A stretch of DNA of 64,000 bases from Litoribrevibacter albus (GTDB lineage Bacteria > Pseudomonadota > Gammaproteobacteria > Pseudomonadales > Litoribrevibacteraceae). Position 1 is the first letter of the stretch, and each line of letters begins with the position of its first letter. Below the pieces are notes generated by a model that was not told where the DNA came from, did no database searches, and was given only the letters and a program-made list of their open reading frames with translations. Below are positions 33,851 to 43,614 of this stretch, piece by piece. The stretch is taken from contig NZ_BSNM01000003.1 of assembly GCF_030159995.1 (NCBI RefSeq), forward strand, positions 600,923 to 664,922, given 5' to 3'. Position numbers and translations under genes: made by a program.

Positions 33851-34483
33851 ATGACAACACAACAAGTAAAGCCTCACTCGAAAACGGAGGCAAAGAAACG
33901 CCAAATCATTGAGAAATCCTTGGTCTGTTTTGTTGAGCATGGGGTGTCTGGAACCACCATTGAAATGCTGCGTGATGCAACGGGCACAAGTGTAGGCAGT
34001 TTGTATCACCATTTTGGCAACAAAGAGGCCATTGCCAGTGCTGTGTTTATTGAAGGCATGAAGGACTTCGGTACACTTGCATTAACGTATCTTTCGGATT
34101 TGGAGTCCAAAGAGTTACCTCTTTTGGAAAAAGCAGAACAAGCCATCAAAGTGATGGTGTATGCCAATGTGGATTGGATCTCTAAAAACCCGGATTGGGC
34201 GCGCTTTGTATTTCAACATCGTCGTATTGTCAGTCAGGGGAAAGGGGGAGATGTTCTTAAAAATGACACAACTTCCTTCTACCGAAAGCTGATTGAATTT
34301 AAAGCACCGCTTGTGGAAGCGGGTCTTCTCAAAGACTTACCGATTGAACTTTATGGCTCATTTATTTCTGGCCCCGTGCATGACTACGCACGCCATTACT
34401 TGGCTGGGCGGAACGCTGTTCCGTTAACTGAGTTCAGAGAGGTGTTTGCCAATGGCGCCTGGGATGCATTGAGGGCCGGTTAG
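33851..34483 (+). CDS. TetR/AcrR family transcriptional regulator
   Basis: 210 residues from the ATG at 33851 (GGAAG 6 bp upstream); an upstream in-frame ATG at 33803 overlaps the operator region. Helix-turn-helix: TIEMLRDATGTSVGSLYHHF, then NKEAIASAVF. The ligand domain resembles regulators with long helical pockets. It is divergent from the DUF4442 gene, and 52 bp before a co-directional AraC-GyrI regulator. Confidence 0.92.
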   Translation: MTTQQVKPHSKTEAKKRQIIEKSLVCFVEHGVSGTTIEMLRDATGTSVGSLYHHFGNKEAIASAVFIEGMKDFGTLALTYLSDLESKELPLLEKAEQAIKVMVYANVDWISKNPDWARFVFQHRRIVSQGKGGDVLKNDTTSFYRKLIEFKAPLVEAGLLKDLPIELYGSFISGPVHDYARHYLAGRNAVPLTEFREVFANGAWDALRAG

Positions 34484-34535
34484 GTTCAATGCAGAGAATT
34501 AATATAGGAACGAATAAGGGATCAGGAGCAAAGGA

Positions 34536-35555
34536 ATGCCTCAAACAGCCGACTCTATCAGCGTAATAGCAACTAACTCTCGGTATATACAACGCATTAA
34601 TAATGCATTGGATTACTTATCCCAACACTACAAGAGAGATGTAAGTCTTGATGAGTTGGCTGAAAGAGCCTGTTTTTCAAAGTTTCATTTTCATCGGGTG
34701 TTTAAAGGCGTTGTCGGTGAAAATGTCTATGAGTACCTTTCCCGAATCCGCTTGGAACGGGCCGCAAAAGCCTTGATATATCAGCCTGATCAGGCGATTG
34801 GCGATATCGCTTTGGATCACGGTTTCTCCAGTGCCGCAGCGTTTGCCCGGCGATTTAAAGAGCACTTTGGTGTCAGTGCTACCCGTTGGCGAGCGCAGGG
34901 AGTATTGGGCTATTTAGAAGGCCGAAATGAGAAGAGCAAAAATCGTAAAGTGGACAGCAATGAGCGTGAAGCGGTAAGCAACCTCTGGAAAGCTCAGGCT
35001 GTACCGCACTTGTATATTGATTCTTCAACAAACTTACCCAGTTGGAGAATTCAAATGACGCATCGAAATGATGTTCGAGTAGAGGTTAAACACCTGCCTG
35101 CCACCCCAATTGCCTATATCCGTCATATTGGTCCATTCAAGGGTGAAACCCAGATTTGGGCCAACCTGTTTAATAAGTTAATGACCTGGGGCGCGGCCAG
35201 AAGTGTGGTGTCTTGTCCTGGAACCCGGTTTTACACCGTGTTTCGTGATGATTTGACGCTGACGGATTTCCAGAAATTTGCAGCAGATGCCTGTATTTCT
35301 GTTCCTGAGAGTACGAAAAGTAGCGGGGATATTACGGTGTCTGAGATTAAGGCTGGCCAATATGCGGTGGCTGAATTTGAGGTGTCTGATGATGAGTTCG
35401 AAGCCGCCTGGGATTTCATGTATCGCGAATGGTTACCTGATAGTGGTTTTCAGCCGGATGATCGGCCGTGTTTCGAACGCTATCTGAATGATGCCAAGCT
35501 CCACCCGGAAAAGAAGCACATTATTGAAGTGTGTATTCCTGTGCGGCCGATTTAA
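34536..35555 (+). CDS. AraC family regulator with C-terminal GyrI-like effector domain
   Basis: 339 residues. The N-terminal AraC/MarA-type DNA-binding domain (VSLDELAERACFSKFHFHRVF, then QAIGDIALDHGFSSAAAFAR, FKEHFGVSATRWR) is joined by a polar linker (NEKSKNRKVDSNE) to a GyrI-like small-molecule-binding domain at ~170-339 (IAYIRHIGPFKGE, YAVAEFEVSDDEF). Such Rob/SbmC-like regulators sense drugs or toxic hydrophobic compounds. It probably shares a transcript with the TetR gene. Confidence 0.93.
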   Translation: MPQTADSISVIATNSRYIQRINNALDYLSQHYKRDVSLDELAERACFSKFHFHRVFKGVVGENVYEYLSRIRLERAAKALIYQPDQAIGDIALDHGFSSAAAFARRFKEHFGVSATRWRAQGVLGYLEGRNEKSKNRKVDSNEREAVSNLWKAQAVPHLYIDSSTNLPSWRIQMTHRNDVRVEVKHLPATPIAYIRHIGPFKGETQIWANLFNKLMTWGAARSVVSCPGTRFYTVFRDDLTLTDFQKFAADACISVPESTKSSGDITVSEIKAGQYAVAEFEVSDDEFEAAWDFMYREWLPDSGFQPDDRPCFERYLNDAKLHPEKKHIIEVCIPVRPI

Positions 35556-35600
35556 TCGGTATCGGATGCGTCTGATTTTCCTTATTTTTGGCAAACCTAA

Positions 35601-35630
35601 TCGTCCCCAACAAATGAATGTTGAGGACGA
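35601..35630. terminator. bidirectional hairpin between convergent genes
   Basis: TCGTCCCCAACA / TGTTGAGGACGA with one mismatch and a 6-nt loop, between the AraC-GyrI gene and the convergent secreted-protein gene. Confidence 0.6.
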
Positions 35631-35652
35631 GCTATTTCAGTGCTTGTTATTT

Positions 35653-36672
35653 CTATTGAAGCGGTAATGGATAGAAGCGGATTTGAATGTTATAGGTATC
35701 GTCGTTTTTGACATCAAACAGCACATTCACAAAGTCAGCGATGTTGAATATCCAATCATCTTCATATTCATGACAGAAAAACTCGGTTGCTTCCCAGGTT
35801 CCATCTCCTAAGGTTGGGCAGAATAGTGCAGGGTCTTCTCCTTCAGGCACAATCTGACACGCTTCTGAACCATCCGGTGGGCAGCAATAGGTCTGACTAA
35901 AACAGCCGCCTTCATCACAGGCCGGATCTGTTTCGCTGGTGTAGCACACTTGACCGGTAAATTCGAAGATCGAGGTGATTTCGGTTGCCTTGTTTTTGCC
36001 CTTGCCGCCAGTGGCGGTGACAGGTTCAAGCTCTACACCCACAAAGACACCGGTTTCTGTGACAACGCCCAAAAAGAGTAGGTCACTGATGTTTCCGTTA
36101 TCGTCTTCGGTCTCTACCAGCGTGAAGCTGCGGCCAAAGATGGAGAAACTGCCTTCGGTGGGTTTTCCGGTCACTCGGGCATATACCGCATAGCCATCCG
36201 GGTCTTTAGGAAGCCGTACATTGGCGGCATCGCTGTCAAAGGGTTTTGTACACCAGTCGGTGACTTCCAGAGTCGTAGCGTCAGGATTGGATTTCGGTCC
36301 TTTCCTGCCGGATTCAAACTGAATCTGGACGTTGCGACCATCTCTTGGGAGGAATATAACGTTGCCGTAATATTGCTCATTAGTCAGTGCACATACGTCA
36401 CCATCATCACAGGATTTGACCATAGCTCCCGCATCACCGTCTCCGTTATTGTCTTCTACAACCAAGTAGTAAAACTGCGGATCTGGACAATTGAAGCTCA
36501 ATTTTTTCCCGTGAATGATCAAATTAAAATGCGGCCCACTGGGAAATCCATTACCTAGATAGATACCGTTTTCGTCCGTGGGTTTACCTGCAAGGGCAGA
36601 CATAGGTAATGAAATTATGAGTAGGCAGAGTAGCTGGATGAGTCGTCGCTGAATGAGAGTAAGATAAGACAT
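35653..36672 (-). CDS. secreted Cys-rich protein of unknown function
   Basis: 339 residues with a signal peptide (LLIISLPMSALAGK). The mature protein has an N-terminal beta-rich part (GIYLGNGFPSGPHFNLIIHG, SFNCPDP) and a Cys-rich stretch at ~265-315 (CYTSETDPACDEGGCF, SQTYCCPPDGSEAC) that suggests disulfides in an extracellular location. An even number of Cys is plausible but I did not prove pairing. No family was recognised. It is monocistronic with an SD AGAGGTAAG. Confidence 0.65.
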   Translation of the reverse strand: MSYLTLIQRRLIQLLCLLIISLPMSALAGKPTDENGIYLGNGFPSGPHFNLIIHGKKLSFNCPDPQFYYLVVEDNNGDGDAGAMVKSCDDGDVCALTNEQYYGNVIFLPRDGRNVQIQFESGRKGPKSNPDATTLEVTDWCTKPFDSDAANVRLPKDPDGYAVYARVTGKPTEGSFSIFGRSFTLVETEDDNGNISDLLFLGVVTETGVFVGVELEPVTATGGKGKNKATEITSIFEFTGQVCYTSETDPACDEGGCFSQTYCCPPDGSEACQIVPEGEDPALFCPTLGDGTWEATEFFCHEYEDDWIFNIADFVNVLFDVKNDDTYNIQIRFYPLPLQ

Positions 36673-36952
36673 AACACTTACCTCTTTTGGGGGTTTTATC
36701 CTACGTTGATTGCCTCTGATTTCTAGAGGTCCGCTCTAATAATAAGAGGCTCATAGACGCTTACCTAGAATAATTGGTTATGAACAGATTCGGTATTAAA
36801 AGTAAACATTCTGACCGTCTATCTCAAACTTCAAGCTCTTTAACTTATTGATAAATAAATAAAATATGTTTTGTTGCTTCGGGGATATCTTTCAAAGTTA
36901 TGCGTAAGTTTGGCTCTCGAGCAAAAGTCGATAAACGGTTGGCGAAAATACC

Positions 36953-37987
36953 TTATTTTTCTGTCGGTTGTTTCCTGAATTGGCTTGGCGTTTTTCCGGT
37001 CCAGCGCTTAAATGCGCGGCTAAAACTGCTCTGATCAACAAAGCCAAGCGAGAAGGTCAGTTCACCAATGCTGATGTTGCTCATTTTGAGATAACGGAGG
37101 GCTAGTTCTTTTCGTGTGCTGTCTAACAACTCTTTAAAGTTTTGGCCTTCATCGGAGAGCTTTCGATGAAGATTACGGACACTCATATTCAAACGGCTGG
37201 CAATGAACTCCTGATTCAAATGCTCACTGCCCATGAGTTTCAAAATTTGTTTTCGTACCTTGAGGCTTGTACTTTCGTTGTTTAAGCGTTTGAGGTAATC
37301 ATTCAATAGTTCATCGTTAACCCGAGCCATTTCCGAGTTGGCACTGGCCAGGCGAGCGGTCAGAATTTCCTTGTCCAAAATGATTTCATTGGCGCTAGCT
37401 GAAAATTCTATAGGGCATTTAAAAAATCGTTGGAAGGTCTCCAGTTTCTCCGGTGTTGGGCGGCACAGACGAATCGTCAGAATACGGTTCTGGTCAACCG
37501 GTTCCAGGATGTCGCGAATGACTTTCACTACGACGGCCAACAGTGCATCGATGGGCTGATAAGGGCGATCAGGTTCAATACTGGAGATCATTCTGATGCA
37601 CACCACATCTTCGGCATAATCCACATCAATGGAGCCAATGGTGGAAACCACCTTTGCGTATCGAGAAAGGCGTTCAATGCAGTCCTGAATGGTTTCGCTG
37701 GCCTGCATGGCAAACATCAGGGCATTGAGGTGGGTCGGGAATAAGGTTTCTGCGACCCGGATGCCAATGGCATCGTTTCCAGTGATTTCTACCGCTGCAC
37801 GCCACAGTTGCCACATGGTGCTAACAGGTATTCTTGCATCGGTTTCCAGCAACGTATTTCGATCTATGTTTGCCTTCTTGAAAATCTCTACCGTATCAGC
37901 CCCTTCGGTCTGGAGCGCTCGTTCGACGGCCAGCGCCCAGGTGGCTAGAGTTGTATGAGTAGAGGCTTCATTCTGCATGGATTTCAA
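36953..37987 (-). CDS. AraC family regulator with arabinose-binding-like N-terminal domain
   Basis: 344 residues. The N-terminal domain resembles the OruR/ArgR group (AIGIRVAETLFPTHLNALMF, CIERLSRYAKVV). The C-terminal AraC domain: FIASRLNMSVRNLHRKL, LKMSNISIGELTFSLGFVDQ, SFSRAFKRWTGKTPSQFR. It is divergent from the DUF1302-DUF1329 operon (188 bp between starts), which it probably activates; this pairing of regulator and operon recurs in lipid- and steroid-degrading bacteria (established association, specific role inferred). Confidence 0.93.
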   Translation of the reverse strand: MKSMQNEASTHTTLATWALAVERALQTEGADTVEIFKKANIDRNTLLETDARIPVSTMWQLWRAAVEITGNDAIGIRVAETLFPTHLNALMFAMQASETIQDCIERLSRYAKVVSTIGSIDVDYAEDVVCIRMISSIEPDRPYQPIDALLAVVVKVIRDILEPVDQNRILTIRLCRPTPEKLETFQRFFKCPIEFSASANEIILDKEILTARLASANSEMARVNDELLNDYLKRLNNESTSLKVRKQILKLMGSEHLNQEFIASRLNMSVRNLHRKLSDEGQNFKELLDSTRKELALRYLKMSNISIGELTFSLGFVDQSSFSRAFKRWTGKTPSQFRKQPTEK

Positions 37988-38175
37988 TACTTCCGGGATT
38001 TAGCTGATCGTGTCTACTAGGGATAAAAAGTTGGCCATTGAAGGCCAGACGTTCATTTTTCTAATGGTTATCTTAATCATTCTAAATGAAGTGTCGCAGC
38101 TTGTGTATTTAAGAATCCTCCAGCTGGCAGGACATTTCAGGGATAACAATAATGAACCAATGAGAGATTGTCAGT

Positions 38176-40074
38176 ATGAAATACTCCAGTTGTCATGGTA
38201 TGAGACGATCGCTTCTGGCGGCAGCGATAAGTACCGTAGCATTGCCCGCGATGACACATGCCATGAGCTTTGAATTGGCGGATGGTGAAGTCAGTGGTCA
38301 ACTCAATACTTCCTTGTCCTTTGGCGTGAGCTACAGTACCGAGGAGCCGGATAAGAAGCTCACACCGACTGCCTACGGTGGATCGGCTGCCGGCATTAAT
38401 GGCAATGACGGTCGACAAAACTTTGAAAAAGGTGATGTGATTTCGCGCATCTTCAAGGGCACCAGTGAGCTGAGTTTGAATTATCAAAACTTTGGTACGG
38501 TAGTCGGCGTTAAATATTGGTACGACGATGCATTAGAAAACGGAGAGGGGCATTTTAAAGAATTTGATGATTCGGGCTTTGATGACTTGGCCAAGTTCTC
38601 GGGAATCGAATTGATGGATGCCTATGTCTGGGGAGAATTTGAAATTGCGGAGCGACCTCTGGACGTTCGTGTTGGCCGACAAGTACTGAGCTGGGGGGAA
38701 AGTACTTTCATTCAGGGCGGCATCAATGTCATTAACCCGGTGGATGTTAACGCGATTACCCGACCGGGTGTGGAGATCAAAGAAGCCTTGCTGCCCGTCA
38801 ATATGGTCAGTTTGTCGATGGGATTAACTGACAATATCTCTGCTTCAGCTTTCTACCAATTGGAATGGCAAGGCACTGTGTTGCCCGGGTGTGGAACCTT
38901 CTTCGCAACCTCTGATTCCATTCAGCCGGGGTGTGGCCCTTTGTATGCGGTATCCGGTTTAACCGAAGAACAGCAGGAAAATATGTCGTTGGTAAATCCT
39001 GCGCTACCTGATTCGGCCAACATGGTGTTACCGCGCTTGTCTGATGATGAACCATCGGACAGTGGGCAATGGGGTGTTGCCTTGAACTACTTTGCGGAGT
39101 GGTTGAATGACACCGAGTTCGGCCTGTACATGATCAACTACCACAGCCGTTTACCTTATGTCTCTGCACAAACCGCTGACTATGATGATCGTCCGGGGAA
39201 TGGTTTCTTCCTGAACGGAGTATCCAATAACCCTGCCTATGGCGATGCCAGCATTCCTATGGTGAAAGGCCCTGAATACAGAGCCATGTTCCCGGAAAAC
39301 ATTCGCTTATATGGGGTGAGCTTCAACACCAGTGGGCCGTTTGGAATGTCCATTGCCGGTGAGTTGAGTTATCGCCCGGACATGCCAATTGCCATTAATG
39401 GTCAGGACTTTTTATACGCCACCGGCTTCCTTGATGTTGCCTCTCCTATTGTTGGAGAGCTGTTTGATTTAGACATTACCCAACCGGGGAGTGGGCCAAT
39501 TCTGGCTCGTAATGCCGGTTTGTACGATCAGCGCGTTGATGGTTATCGTGAAAAACCGGTGACACAGTTCCAAACCACCTTAATTCACACTCTTAATGAT
39601 CTTCTTGGCGCAAGCAAGATGACGGTGATCGGTGAGCTGGGAGTGATTCATGTGGGTGATCTGGAAGACGAGAAAGAGATCAAATATGGGCGCTCAGCGG
39701 TTTATGGCTCAGGGATTGAAGGGATTGCCGTGGCCTGTAAGAACCCGGACATTGAGAAAAGTTATTGCAGCCTGAATGGCTTTACCACCGAGTGGTCCTA
39801 TGGCTACCGCTTAAAATCAATGCTGGATTACAACAATGTTTTTTACGGTGTAAACGTCAGCCCGGGCCTGGCATTCCGTCATGACGTAAAAGGGTATTCC
39901 TATGCGCCTGGCCCTCAATTCGTGGAAGGTCGGCAAGCTGTCACGGCAATGGTGAACTTTGATTATCTGGGAACCTACGGCGCCGGTGTGAGTTACACCA
40001 ACTATTACGGCGGTGATTTTAATACCCAGAAAGATCGTGACTTTGTTTCTATGACAGTGAGTGCAAAATTCTAA
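38176..40074 (+). CDS. DUF1302 outer-membrane protein
   Basis: 632 residues. Signal peptide ends near MTHAMS. DUF1302 features: FELADGEVSGQLNTSLSFG, FKGTSELSLNYQNFG, VRVGRQVLSWGESTFIQGG, INPVDVNAITRPGVEIKEALLPV and a C-terminal strand ending in Phe. Family members are predicted beta-barrels found with DUF1329 and RND-type transporters in the handling of hydrophobic compounds such as lipids and steroids. It is the first gene of the operon, with DUF1329 starting 9 bp later. Confidence 0.93.
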   Translation: MKYSSCHGMRRSLLAAAISTVALPAMTHAMSFELADGEVSGQLNTSLSFGVSYSTEEPDKKLTPTAYGGSAAGINGNDGRQNFEKGDVISRIFKGTSELSLNYQNFGTVVGVKYWYDDALENGEGHFKEFDDSGFDDLAKFSGIELMDAYVWGEFEIAERPLDVRVGRQVLSWGESTFIQGGINVINPVDVNAITRPGVEIKEALLPVNMVSLSMGLTDNISASAFYQLEWQGTVLPGCGTFFATSDSIQPGCGPLYAVSGLTEEQQENMSLVNPALPDSANMVLPRLSDDEPSDSGQWGVALNYFAEWLNDTEFGLYMINYHSRLPYVSAQTADYDDRPGNGFFLNGVSNNPAYGDASIPMVKGPEYRAMFPENIRLYGVSFNTSGPFGMSIAGELSYRPDMPIAINGQDFLYATGFLDVASPIVGELFDLDITQPGSGPILARNAGLYDQRVDGYREKPVTQFQTTLIHTLNDLLGASKMTVIGELGVIHVGDLEDEKEIKYGRSAVYGSGIEGIAVACKNPDIEKSYCSLNGFTTEWSYGYRLKSMLDYNNVFYGVNVSPGLAFRHDVKGYSYAPGPQFVEGRQAVTAMVNFDYLGTYGAGVSYTNYYGGDFNTQKDRDFVSMTVSAKF

Positions 40075-40083
40075 AGGTTGTTT

Positions 40084-41466
40084 ATGAATAAGATATTTAA
40101 TGTGTCGTCTGCTATTCGAATGGGCGCATTGTCCTGCCTGTTATTTTCGAGTCATGGGATGGCTTCGGTGTCAGAAGGTGATGCCGCAAAACTTGGGCAA
40201 GAGTTAACGCCCATCGGGGCTGAGAAAGCAGGGAATTCGGAAGGCACGATTCCGGTTTGGGAACCTGTATCGGATGGTGGCATTCATCAGCAAACAAGTA
40301 ACGGACCCGGTAATCCATTCAAGGACGATGCGGTGTTGTTCACCATCGACCAGTCTAACCTGGACACTTATCGTGAGTTCTTGTCACCAGGCCAGATCGC
40401 GATGTTGACTAAGTACCCGACGTTCAAGATGAAGGTGTATCCATCCCGACGTTCTTCTGGCTACCCGACGGATATTTATGACGCGACGCGAAAGAACGCG
40501 ACAACGATCAGCCTGAATCCAGAAGGTACTGGGCTGGTGGGTGATTATATTCAGGGGGTGCCATTTCCTGTTCCGACGGATGCCAAAGAGGTGTTGTGGA
40601 ATCATTTCACCCGATATCGTGGTGGTCTTGTTGAACGTGTGATTCACCGGATGGCGCCTCAAACCAATGGCGACTTTGTAGCCTCTGAAATTTGGCAAAA
40701 AATAGCGTTTAACAGCCATTTAGAAGATGGCTCTGCCGAAGATAATATTCTCTATTATTTTGTCGGTAAGACACTGGCTCCGGCTCGTAATGCAGGTTCT
40801 ATCACCCTGGTTCATGAAACGATGGATCAGGTGAAAGAACCTCGTAAAGCCTGGATCTATAACGCAGGTCAGCGCCGTGTTCGTCGGGCACCACAAGTGG
40901 CTTATGATTCGCCTCAAAACAACGGCGAAGGGCAGGCAACGTCTGACAATATGGACATGTACAATGGCGCTCCAGATCGATATGACTGGAAACTCCTTGG
41001 CAAGAAAGAGCTGTATATTCCTTACAACAACTATCAGCTTCATGATAAGTCGCTCAAGTATGACGAGATCATTAAACCGAGCCATATCAACAGTGATTTC
41101 GTTCGTTACGAGCTGCATCGTGTTTGGGTCGTAGAAGGCACACTGAAAGAAGGCAGCCGACACATCTACAATAAGCGGACTTTCTTTATTGACGAAGATA
41201 CCTGGCAAATCTCGGTGGCTGATCACTATGATCAACGCGATGAGCTCTGGCGTCTGTCTGAAGCCTATCACTTCAACTTCAATAACGAATCAACGAATCA
41301 AATCGTACCTTGGTATACGGCAGAAGCGGTTTATGACCTGATGTCGGGACGTTATTTGGTCAATGGCCTGAGTAATGAAGTCGAAGATGACTTCAAGTTT
41401 GGTGGCAAGGAGAAACAATCCAATTTCAAACCATCAGCCCTTAGACGCATGGGGGGCAAACTTTAG
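40084..41466 (+). CDS. DUF1329 periplasmic lipoprotein-carrier-like protein
   Basis: 460 residues from the ATG at 40084 (AAAGG upstream). Signal peptide (SSHGMAS). DUF1329 features: AAKLGQELTPIGAEKAGN, IPVWE, MYNGAPDRYDWKLLGKKELY and DEDTWQISVADHYDQRDELWR. The family is related in fold to LolA/LolB and is thought to carry lipid-like molecules across the periplasm with DUF1302. There is no RND gene next to it here, so the rest of the system must be elsewhere. A terminator follows at 41504. Confidence 0.93.
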   Translation: MNKIFNVSSAIRMGALSCLLFSSHGMASVSEGDAAKLGQELTPIGAEKAGNSEGTIPVWEPVSDGGIHQQTSNGPGNPFKDDAVLFTIDQSNLDTYREFLSPGQIAMLTKYPTFKMKVYPSRRSSGYPTDIYDATRKNATTISLNPEGTGLVGDYIQGVPFPVPTDAKEVLWNHFTRYRGGLVERVIHRMAPQTNGDFVASEIWQKIAFNSHLEDGSAEDNILYYFVGKTLAPARNAGSITLVHETMDQVKEPRKAWIYNAGQRRVRRAPQVAYDSPQNNGEGQATSDNMDMYNGAPDRYDWKLLGKKELYIPYNNYQLHDKSLKYDEIIKPSHINSDFVRYELHRVWVVEGTLKEGSRHIYNKRTFFIDEDTWQISVADHYDQRDELWRLSEAYHFNFNNESTNQIVPWYTAEAVYDLMSGRYLVNGLSNEVEDDFKFGGKEKQSNFKPSALRRMGGKL

Positions 41467-41786
41467 CGAAGTTTCAAGCGTTTCCTTACTTACTTTCCTA
41501 TTTTGCAGCGGCATTCGTCGCTGCATTTTTTTACCTCAATAAAACCTGACTATTCAATCGGTTATAACTCATTGTTGGTTCTCTGTCATATTACGGAGAG
41601 AATCTCTTACGGCCTCTGTAGGTAATGTCTTGCGAGCACAGGTAAATGTGCGGGTAGTTATATCGGGTCACTGAACTAGGTTTAATTTAGTGTGTATTAA
41701 ATCAAGGATCGAGTCGTGTTATATGACTTATTAACGGATTGGTTCTGATAACGACAAATGAAAACTGTCCTACCTAATATTCAGGT
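41467..41786. other. 320-bp spacer before the REC-GGDEF-EAL gene
   Basis: It holds the terminator of the DUF1302-DUF1329 operon (separate entry) and, by position, the promoter of the GGDEF-EAL gene. I recognise nothing else. Confidence 0.5.
41504..41532 (+). terminator. intrinsic terminator of the DUF1302-DUF1329 operon
   Basis: Stem TGCAGCG / CGCTGCA (41504-41510, 41519-41525) with 8-nt loop, followed by seven T. Confidence 0.85.
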
Positions 41787-41792
41787 TTGATT

Positions 41793-43538
41793 ATGCAGAT
41801 CGAGACATTGATGCTCTCTAGTGAACCCCTGGCCATTCTGCAGGTTGAAGACAATCTGGGGGACACACGACTGGTTGCCGATTATCTCAAAGATGAGAGT
41901 TCCGACTTATTTACCCTGACGCATGTTTGCACGCTGGATGAGGCACAAAATGAGTTAAGTAATCAGCATTTTGATGTCATTTTGCTGGATTTGGCGTTAC
42001 TTGAATCCAGTGGCCTGGAAGCTTTGGAACATTTGGTTTCTATGTATCCTAATAGAGCCATTATCGTGCTAACAGGCTGTGATGATGTCTCGCTGGCATT
42101 AAAGGCAATGAATAAGGGTGCACAAGACTACTTGGTGAAAGGGTGTTCTGATTCGGATTTGATATGGCGATCTATTCGTTATTCCATTGAACGAAAACGC
42201 ACGGAAGAAAAGCTTGAGTTTCTGGCCCACTATGATGTGTTGACCAAGTTAGCAAACCGGACCTTGTTTGAGATGCACTTACAGCAAGCCTTGTTCAGGG
42301 TTGAAAGAAATAACCAGCTGTCCGCCGTACTGTTTTTGGATTTGGATCGTTTTAAAGTCGTGAATGATAATTTCGGTCACGATACGGGCGATATCATTCT
42401 CAGTGAGGTTGCGAACAGACTGAATCAATGTGTACGTAAACAGGATTCTGTTGCCAGATTTGGAGGAGATGAATTCGTTGTCTTACTGGAGGGCGTAAAG
42501 AGCTGCGGTGATGTTCGGCGAATTGCAGAAAAAATCTGTCAAAAATGTTCGAAGCCCATTCAGTTGCTAGATGAAGAGGTTTTTATTACTGCCAGTGTCG
42601 GCATAGCTATGTGTGAAGGGGGCGTCTTCGAACCCATGACGTATATTAAACAAGCCGACATTGCGATGTATCAGGCCAAGGAAAAAGGGCGGAATAACTA
42701 TCAGTTTTACAGTGAAGAAATTAATGCGTTTGTAAAAGTGCAGGCGATGCTGGAAACCAGTTTGCATCGTGCTTTGGAGAAACGAGAGCTGGATCTTTAT
42801 TTTCAGCCTCAAGTGAACACAAAAACGGGAGAAATATGGGGGATGGAAGCGTTACTTCGATGGTTCCATCCCAAGGTGGGCAATGTTTCTCCTGACATTT
42901 TTATCCCGCTGCTTGAAGATACCGGACTGATCGTTGAGGTCGGTGAATGGGTATTACTTCAAGCCTGCACACAGTTTGTTGATTGGCAATCGAAAGGATT
43001 ATTACCTCCCAATACCAGTGTCTCTGTTAACCTGTCGGCGCGTCAGTTTGTAAATTGCCGAATTCTGGATGCGGTTTCCCTGACGTTAGAAGTGACAGGT
43101 ATTAATCCCGAATGCTTAATTTTAGAAATTACTGAAAGTATGTTGGTGGAAGATGTCCGGCAAGCCGAGGCTATTTTAGGTGAGATACATCGGCTGGGGG
43201 TGAAAATCGGCATTGATGATTTTGGTACTGGCTATTCTTCATTGTTGTACTTGAAACGATTTCCTATAGATCACCTCAAGGTGGACAAGTCGTTTCTCAT
43301 CGATATTGAAAAAAGCAAAGAGAACGCAGCCATTACCAGTGCTGTAATCCAGTTGGCTCATGCGTTGGGTTTGATGGTCATCGCAGAGGGCGTAGAAACA
43401 CAAGAAGCGCTGTCTTTCATCTCTGATTACGAGTGCGATGTATATCAAGGTTTTTTCTTCAGTATGGCCATTTCACGAGACGACTTTACTGAGTTATTGC
43501 TGAGACAGAGTAAAACGATGTCAACGCGGATGTCTTAA
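41793..43538 (+). CDS. response regulator with GGDEF and EAL domains
   Basis: 581 residues from the ATG at 41793; a TTG two codons earlier is weaker. Receiver domain at ~10-130 (ILQVEDNLGDTRLVADYL, Asp in VILLDLALLESSGLEAL, Lys in YLVKGCS). GGDEF is intact at ~222 (ARFGGDEFVVLL) with an RKQD inhibitory I-site five residues upstream. EAL is intact (MEALLRW at ~350, DDFGTGYSSLLYLKRFPID, AEGVET). It can in principle both make and break c-di-GMP. It is monocistronic; no kinase is adjacent. Confidence 0.95.
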   Translation: MQIETLMLSSEPLAILQVEDNLGDTRLVADYLKDESSDLFTLTHVCTLDEAQNELSNQHFDVILLDLALLESSGLEALEHLVSMYPNRAIIVLTGCDDVSLALKAMNKGAQDYLVKGCSDSDLIWRSIRYSIERKRTEEKLEFLAHYDVLTKLANRTLFEMHLQQALFRVERNNQLSAVLFLDLDRFKVVNDNFGHDTGDIILSEVANRLNQCVRKQDSVARFGGDEFVVLLEGVKSCGDVRRIAEKICQKCSKPIQLLDEEVFITASVGIAMCEGGVFEPMTYIKQADIAMYQAKEKGRNNYQFYSEEINAFVKVQAMLETSLHRALEKRELDLYFQPQVNTKTGEIWGMEALLRWFHPKVGNVSPDIFIPLLEDTGLIVEVGEWVLLQACTQFVDWQSKGLLPPNTSVSVNLSARQFVNCRILDAVSLTLEVTGINPECLILEITESMLVEDVRQAEAILGEIHRLGVKIGIDDFGTGYSSLLYLKRFPIDHLKVDKSFLIDIEKSKENAAITSAVIQLAHALGLMVIAEGVETQEALSFISDYECDVYQGFFFSMAISRDDFTELLLRQSKTMSTRMS

Positions 43539-43611
43539 TTCAATTGCTCTTAATTTAACGACTTCTAAATTTAAAGGTTTCTTAATTTAACTGCGTCTTA
43601 ATTTAATGATA
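43533..43611. repeat. five 15-16 bp tandem units starting at the GGDEF-EAL stop codon
   Basis: Units at 43533 (15 bp), 43548, 43564, 43580 and 43596 (16 bp each), such as TCTTAATTTAACGACT and TCTTAATTTAACTGCG. The first unit contains the last Ser codon and TAA stop (43536-43538). Confidence 0.85.
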
Positions 43612-43614
43612 AGG

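Noticed and set aside
38010..38273. 87-residue plus-strand frame before the DUF1302 gene
   Set aside because: It runs out of the divergent promoter region into the DUF1302 coding sequence in another frame; no SD.
40720..41271. 183-residue minus-strand frame opposite the DUF1329 gene
   Set aside because: Lies wholly within a firmly identified gene, with no start signal or domain.
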